64,000 nt of DNA, taken from Linnemannia elongata (taxonomy: Eukaryota > Mortierellomycota > Mortierellomycetes > Mortierellales > Mortierellaceae). A program made the position numbers and the translations under genes. How positions within the stretch are numbered: position 1 is the first letter of the stretch; every line of letters begins with the position of its first letter. The notes below the pieces were generated by a model, which was not told the origin of the DNA, did not search any database, and was given only the letters and a program-made list of their open reading frames with translations. Positions 57,792-64,000 of this stretch are shown one piece after another. The stretch spans positions 806,001 to 870,000 of the forward strand of contig JAXBDG010000009.1 of assembly GCA_036320915.1 (NCBI GenBank), given 5' to 3'.

Positions 57792-59087
57792 TTATGCCAT
57801 AGTGGTGGGGATGGAGATCATGTGTCGCATACGCTCAACCTTGACCTTCAAGTACTTGTCGAGCTCCTTGCCCTTGACAATCTTGTCCTGGACAGCACCC
57901 TCGCGGACAACAAAGTCGGCCTCAGTGCCCTGGACGATTGCCTCCCACGACTTTGGCATCATGGGCACACGCTCGACGACCTTAATCTGACTGTCTTTCT
58001 CGACCTGCTCGATCTTGTCGGGATTATTAGTCAAGAGGCGGATCTGGTTCAATCCCAAATCCTCCAGAATCGCCTGTGCAACCTCGTAGGTGCGTTCGTC
58101 TGCTCCATGGTTCAACATCAAGTTGGCCATCACCGTGTCGTATCCAAGATCCTGCAAGTTGTATGCCCTGGAAAGAGAAAAAGAATGAAAAAGGAGGTGA
58201 GAAAATGGGTCAACGAGCAAAAATTGCACGTGAAAAGATTGGTTGACATTCATTCTCAATCACCTCAGAAAGCAACACCCAGGGAAGAAAACTTACTTGA
58301 TCTTCTCGCCCAAACCAATACCACGGCCCTCTTGACGAAGATAGACAACAACTCCCGATCCGGCCTCCTTCATTAAACGGATCGCCTCATCGAGCTGTTC
58401 ACCGCAATCGCAACGAGCTGAGTGTCCAATCTCTCCAGTAAAGCACTCTGAATGAATTCGAACAAGAGGCGACGAAGGCGACGCTGGCTGCTCGTCCGAT
58501 CCTGTGGAGTAGGCCGAAGGGGTGTTGGCCTCAAGAGCGGCCTGCTCGTTCTCCGAGACAGTGTTACGCAGACGTCCAGTGTAGGCTCCCCGCTTAACTC
58601 TGTCCAATTCCGTCTCGTTCCACTGGACCCTATCGAGGCTCTGACTCCGGATCGCATCTCCAAAGACAAACGCCAAGTGCTCTTTCTTGTCCTTGGTGTT
58701 CTCATAGATGTGCAAAAAGTATTCGGATCCGTCTGGCGTGGGGATACGGGCTCGGGCTGTGCACCAGGCTACGGCATCGGCGATCGACTTTGTGGGTGTC
58801 TGAGCCAGTGGTGGGGTGGCGGGTGGGGTTGTGTAAGAGACAACGGTCGATGCTGTCGAGAGGGTGGAGTCGGCTGGTGAAGGGGCTGAGGGACGTACGG
58901 AGGCGTCAATCTGAACCGAGGGCCGACGGGGCACGGGTGTCTGAAGGAACTCTTTGTGTGCGTGAGAGTGAGTATGAGAGTGAGCGTGCGACTTGAGGAA
59001 GAAGGGGTTCATATGGTCGATTGCGTTCCTGGGGATATAGGCGTCCTGTGCGGGGGCAGCCTGAGTCATACTGATATCGTAGGTCAT
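57792..59087 (-). CDS. RIB1: GTP cyclohydrolase II (first step of riboflavin synthesis)
   Basis: Two exons (59087-58297, 58167-57792) give 388 residues. It converts GTP to 2,5-diamino-6-ribosylamino-4(3H)-pyrimidinone 5'-phosphate, formate and pyrophosphate. Visible motifs: [20 protein letters not shown], whose three Cys bind the catalytic Zn; [20 protein letters not shown] with the conserved Arg/Glu; [20 protein letters not shown]; and [10 protein letters not shown]. The first 125 residues are a disordered extension with a His-alternating stretch ([12 protein letters not shown]) and Ser/Thr/Pro-rich sequence. A further Ser-rich insert precedes the Zn motif. I start at MTYDISMTQ (59087); the longer upstream reading is a Thr/His-rich leader without support. 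Confidence 0.93.
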
Positions 59088-61056
59088 CTTTGGTATGTGT
59101 GTGAGTGTGTGTGTAGACTGGGTGTTTATATGTGTGTACGAACAGAGTGTGGAGTAGATGGAGACAGGTGGTTGCAAAAGATGTTGTATGAAGTGGTTGT
59201 TATTGTTGTGTGTGGGCTGATGTCAACAGTGTGAGTGTAGAGACTGAGAGTTGTTGAAGTACTAAGGTATATTAGCCGTTGGGTGAGGGCAAGAGTTGAG
59301 TTGTAGGTTGGTCGGTTGGTTGGGTTGTGGTTGAAAGAGAAGAAGAGATAAGGAACAAATCAAAGAGAGGGGGAAATGTGTTCCTGAACCAGTTCTTTTA
59401 TAATCGGGTGAAGAATGAGAGAGATGAGAGAATGCGGCGGGAGGAGTTGATCCGACTAGGCAAGTAAGAGTACCACTGTAGGCAAACAAAGTGAACAAGA
59501 CGCAAAGTGAAAAAATTGAGTATTTGTCAGGGCAGAGGATGATGTTTGACGGAGAGATAGCAATTGGGTGGCTGGATTGGATGATGCTTGTTTGCACCTC
59601 TGTATTGTGTTCCATTACTCAGCGGGTTGTCTTCACTCCGCACCCCTTCCTATTGGCTCATTTTTTGTACTCTTTGCAACACACTACTCTTGTTTGTTGG
59701 CAGAGGCTGACCGGTCAGTAGTGAGTATCATCGGCAAAGTGTACAAAGACAGCCGCATAAAAGCGATCGTGATTTGAGTTTGCGCTTCGCTTCTTCTTTT
59801 GTCGCTCTTTTTTTCTTTTTTGTGTCCATCAGTCGTAGCAATTGCCCTATGGGTTATGGCTATGGCTGCAGGGGAGGGTTGGGGAAGTGATCGTGCCTGA
59901 ATTTTCATTTGATCACAATTAAATTTGCCCTTTAGAGATTGTGCGGCACTGTTGTTGCTGATTGTTGATATTCTGCGCTATTGGAACACGCAACAATAAT
60001 TCTGGCGCCATCCTCCGCAGAACCGCACACCACTTTGCCTCGTTCTTGCTACACTTTTCCTTAAGTTATACCAAAACGAAAAGCTTCCTCCTCATGAACA
60101 TTGTATCTCATGAACATTGTAACTTGAACAACAACAGGTATCGCCGCCCTCCCTCTCCTCCTTCTCTCTTCGTTATTGATGGACCCCAGCCTTTTCGCGT
60201 CAAATCAACCTTCTTTTTGAAAAAAAGTACATTTTCTATTACGACTTCGCAATTTCGCTCTGGAGCTCCTCTATTTTTCAACAACCCGCCCTTATTTTGA
60301 TTCGATCCTTCATCATCAATCGAATATTTGTTCCTGCGCTGTCAATTAGCCAACTCCACGTCCCTCTTTCATCTTCTTGTGGTTTGCGTATACCTTCGTT
60401 TTTCTTGTTTTGTAATTCCTTCGATAGACATTGTTCAATTGCGAAGAGGCTGCCGTAGTCAACGCAGAAATATAGTCTGTAGTCAACCGTCGTCATCGAG
60501 CAATGTGTAAAGCTTCAATGGCCATCAAAGGGAATTGAGCACGCTTCGCAACGACGTCGTTTGAGTCATTATTCCGCTACATTCACCCGCCGTAAAAGGC
60601 AGAAAATGGAATAAAACCTACCCATGCTTTTTGATGATGAAGAGCAAAGCAAAAGGGGTTTTGAAAGACAGGTATACGCACGCAGTACGCGAAATGGTGT
60701 CATTGACGACTCAATTGCTAAGCAAACGCCGTGGCTTTGAGGCTTGTTCTTCATCATCATCCTTGTCAGCTTTCGGCACCAAGCCTCTTTTCTTCTATGT
60801 ACCTCTTCCTCGACTTCGCCAACTTCTCGTCGTTGTCTCGCCTCTTTCTCTCGTCTCTTTGATCAAGTCCGCTACCACCTCTATATTTCTTCCAACTTGA
60901 ACTAATTTTTCTTTTCAGTGGTCACAGCGTTTGCGATCGTATAAATTACCTCTACCTCACCATCGCCCCCTCCCGGAGTGTGCCTATTCTTAAAAAACAT
61001 GCAGTGCTTGAAATCGTAATCATCAACGCCAACCCACCTCACTCCACTCCATCGCC
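59088..61056. other. Divergent intergenic region between RIB1 and COX5A
   Basis: 2 kb. The first 350 bases contain GT-rich repeats and the purine-rich (sense pyrimidine) leader of RIB1. 59600-60950 shows only short chance frames. A CT-rich stretch at 60760-60900 precedes COX5A. No gene is supportable. Confidence 0.45.
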
Positions 61057-62113
61057 ATGAACCGCCTCACCGCCATCTCCCGCCCTCTCGCCGCCACCGC
61101 TCGCGTCCAGATCGCTCGCTCGGCCGTTGCTACCCGCTCTGCCATTCAGAGTATGTCTTTTTTTTTTTTTTTTTTTTTGCCCACTTTCTTTTCCGACGTT
61201 GCAAGTCCTCAGATCTATTATTTTCGGATCCGAAGTTTTGACGTGCCGCATGGATGGGACGGACGGATGACGCATAGTTCGGAAACAGACACTTTCAAGG
61301 ATGTGTTTACGATGGCGGGTCAGGACCAAGACTTTGCTCGATTCATCATACTGGACGATACGTTCCGAACACACCTTTGTGTTCTCACCTTTTGCACGGC
61401 GTCCGAATACTCGGAACTCGTCACGGAATCATCGTTGAGCCAAGGACGGACGTACAGTCGGGATCAATGTATGGACATCAGGATCACCAAACCAGGGACT
61501 GGAGAAGGAAAAGCCCTGATCGCAGATCTCTATTTCACGCGCACTTGAGCCGACCTTTGGGCGATAGTTGGACAACCCGCGACAGTTCAATTGATACCCG
61601 TGATCAGTATCCGCTTTCGACTATGGACAACCAGAGTTAGCACATAGTACAAATACCATTGGCCAATTGATATCTCCAATGTCAATTGCTTCAACTTCTC
61701 CAGACGAAGACACCAACACACAAATCCAAGGAATACACTAAATGACCTCACTCTAACCTTTTCATTTTCTCTTGTTTAATCTAGTCCGCAACTACTCTTC
61801 GGAGCACGGTGAGGAGACCTTCGAGCACTTCACCGAGCGTTTCGTCAAGTTCTTTGACAACGTCGATGATGTCTTTGAGCTCCAGCGTGGATTGAACAAC
61901 GCCTTCGGTTACGATCTAGTCCCCTCGCCCTCCGTCATTGCCGCTGCCCTCAAGGCCTCCAGACGTGTTGACGACTATGCCACCGCTGTCCGTGTTTTCG
62001 AGGGATTGAAGGTCAAGGCTGGTTCGGATGCTCTTTACAAGCAGTACTTGGATGAGCTCGCTCCCCTCAAGAACGAGTTGGGTGTCCAGACTAAGGAGGA
62101 GCTCGGATTGTAA
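61057..62113 (+). CDS. COX6: Cytochrome c oxidase subunit 5A (yeast Cox6), mitochondrial
   Basis: Two exons (61057-61150, 61785-62113) encode 140 residues. It is a nuclear-encoded matrix-side subunit of respiratory complex IV. The N-terminus MNRLTAISRPLAATARVQIA is a basic, acid-free mitochondrial presequence, with RNYSSEHGEE at its end near the expected cleavage. The mature part contains ETFEHFTERFVKFFDNVDD, ELQRGLNNAFGYDLVPSP, ALKASRRVDDYATAVRVFEG and YKQYLDELAPLKNELG, diagnostic of COX5A/Cox6. The intron is 634 bases, unusually long, and leaves an open frame for 132 codons if retained. Confidence 0.93.
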
Positions 62114-64000
62114 AGACTCTCGACGATTTTTTTTACAAAGACGAAAGAACGACAGCAATACAGAACAATCAATACACAAAGCCTCCCCTCTTACTTATTT
62201 CACATCAAACAAAGACCCAGCGCGGCTTTTTTTTATGGAAGCATCCCATCTCACTCCCCTCTCTCTCTCCGTGCGAATTACCATAACGATTAAACATTAT
62301 ACACAAAACCTACAGAAGGATTAGGATATTGACGGTAAAAGTACAGGCTAATGTACTATGGGATAATGAACGTAGCACAACGAACAGGCATCTAGTAGCA
62401 ATCGTTGCGCATGCATCCAATAACTATTTCTTCTCAATCAACAAATGTTAAGACCAGAGCTAAGGGGTCGCTCATTGTGCTTGAACAATGAGTTTTTCGC
62501 GTTCAGAGTTTCTGCAAGAATACTGGTTTAAGGAATTGGTGATCGATGGGAACGTGAGAACAAGGAGTTGATCAATTGGAAGGTGATGAAAAGAAGCTGG
62601 TCAGAACGAAGGGCGACCAACCCCGATGCGATTGATGGTTAAGGATTTTTTGGTGGCGTGTTTGACGGCGCAATTGTCAGCAGGCGGTCTAAATACGAGA
62701 CAGGCCCGTCTTAGAAGTGCGCCTTGACCCTTCGGCCTCTTTTAGCAGGCCCACCTACATTTGTCCTTCTCTTTCTTTCTTTACCCCATCCTGCTTCTAT
62801 CATTCCTTTTTTCTTTTCTTCAAGAGGACTCCTGAGAGAAAGAAGTCCCATGATGGCGTACTCGGAAAGAAACAAAGAGGATCCTGTACTTGATTGGACA
62901 TGGTTAGATCTTTATTTTCTTGCGTGACATGATAGCCATATCAAAAAAAAAAAAAAGAAAAACAATTCGTTGGGACTGCATGGCATTGTTCGGAATTGAG
63001 GCGCCTTTTTTTTTTATGTGGAGGTGGTCACTGCGCAGATTGCTCTCGTTCAAGTAAGCAAGCCCAAAAAACAAACCCTCGTTTGCATGAAATGAGGGAG
63101 TAGCATACTTTTTGAGTCCATCTTCTTGTCAGTTTGAGTTCGGCAAAGCCTGGTTAAGGAACTATGAGCAACATGACAGTGAACTGGGGAGGTTCGGATA
63201 GACATCACTCTCTTACTCCTTTTCTTCTTCTGGCTCATGGCAGGGCACCAGTTGAAGTAAGAGCGAGAAAAAAAAATAAAAAAAAAGATCGCAGATCGGG
63301 GGAGGGAGAATGGCGTGTGAGCTGCAGGAGGGATGGAAGGATTATTCTTTTCTTTCTTTGATCTACCATCCAGTCTCCTTGTCTCGGTGGCTCGGATCTG
63401 AATTCCCCTTCTGGGTCAAGGCTGCATATTTTCCTATGTGATCATGTTCCATGTGGAAACAAGTCCGAGGTGTAGGTGGGGTTTAATTGTTGTGATATGA
63501 GGGTTGATAGTGCTTTCTATTGTTGTTGATCATGGAGTATTGTTATGAAAGGATTACGGAAGGAGGTTTGAGGCACAGATGGTTGCGCCGTTTGTTGTGG
63601 AGCTTGCGCGAAAAAAGAAAGGAAAAAGAGGGAAGTTGTATCTGAAAGGATCCAGGCTGGTTTGTCGAAGGCTCTAAGTAAAGGACGCAAGGAGATAATG
63701 GACGATTGAGCGACGTTACAAGATTAAAGCAAGAAAAACAACAACAATAAAAAACTGGACTAGGGGGGAGACTGGCCCCTGCCTTCCTTTCGGAAATCCT
63801 TAGTAGAGGCGAGGAGATGATGCGATCTGACGATGGCTTGTATGTTCAGTGCCCACATAGTGCTATAGCGGTTTGGAGTGTTTGCCAGTCCTCAAGCCAG
63901 TCATTGCCCGCCCGAGAGAACCCCTTCGTTCGTTTACTAATTGCCATAGGTGTGAAATGAACGATCTCCATCTCTACACAGGCAGGGTGGAGCGAGTATC
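62114..64000. other. Right-end region without recognisable gene
   Basis: 1.9 kb after COX5A. Only short chance frames on both strands. If a gene starts near the right edge it is not visible within the window. Confidence 0.4.

Noticed and set aside
59088..59260. Possible riboflavin-responsive riboswitch upstream of RIB1
   Set aside because: FMN riboswitches are not known in fungi and no conserved element is visible in the GT-rich leader.
1..64000. tRNA genes, CRISPR arrays, long terminal repeats or transposase genes
   Set aside because: I looked for B-box-like GGTTCGAANCC sequences, regular spaced repeats, terminal repeats and transposase or reverse-transcriptase motifs and found none convincing. 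A systematic tRNA or repeat search would be needed to exclude them fully.

Overview
The window is a stretch of nuclear DNA from a filamentous or early-diverging fungus. The evidence is intron-rich housekeeping genes with GT-AG introns, pyrimidine-rich 5' leaders on the sense strand, many homopolymer and dinucleotide tracts, and AATAAA signals. F-box style, gene spacing and low-complexity leaders suggest Mucoromycota/Mortierellomycota, but that placement is inference. No mobile element, virus, rRNA, tRNA or CRISPR array was recognised.

Left part (1-7 kb): the 5' end of an unknown gene runs off the left edge. It is followed by an intact terminal nucleotidyltransferase (Cid1/TUTase-like) gene and two decayed tandem copies of it, all on the minus strand. 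Proteasome subunit alpha-7 (PSMA3/PRE10) comes next, in 7 exons. From 7.4 to 11.6 kb there is an ankyrin-repeat protein with a 1.5-kb first intron. After a gene-poor gap come an alpha/beta hydrolase (14.4-16.0 kb) and a Pom33/TMEM33 nuclear-envelope protein (16.4-18.4 kb).

Middle (18.8-44.4 kb) is a dense housekeeping block: importin-7/8-type karyopherin (minus), the APC/C subunit CDC26 (plus, divergent from the importin), a mitochondrial D-2-hydroxyglutarate/D-lactate dehydrogenase (plus), a CD2BP2/LIN1 GYF-domain protein (minus, tail-to-tail with the dehydrogenase), and a 21-exon RIC1 gene (plus, divergent from LIN1). After a 3.3-kb gap come a full-length ABCC transporter with TMD0 (plus) and an SLC33A1-type acetyl-CoA transporter (minus), convergent with each other.

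Right part (46-64 kb) is sparser: a single-exon Kelch-BTB protein with poly-Q (minus), a 5.5-kb gene-poor segment with a long polypurine tract, an F-box protein (plus), GTP cyclohydrolase II RIB1 (minus) and cytochrome c oxidase subunit COX5A/Cox6 (plus). The last 1.9 kb holds no recognisable gene.

Exon structures were built by eye from GT-AG sites and reading-frame continuity; in each spliced model the exon lengths sum to a multiple of three. No pathway-level gene cluster is evident. The most noteworthy observations are the decaying nucleotidyltransferase tandem array, the overlapping 3' ends and shared promoters in the dense block, the unusually long 5' introns, and a few short repeated or metal-binding-like motifs in otherwise known proteins.
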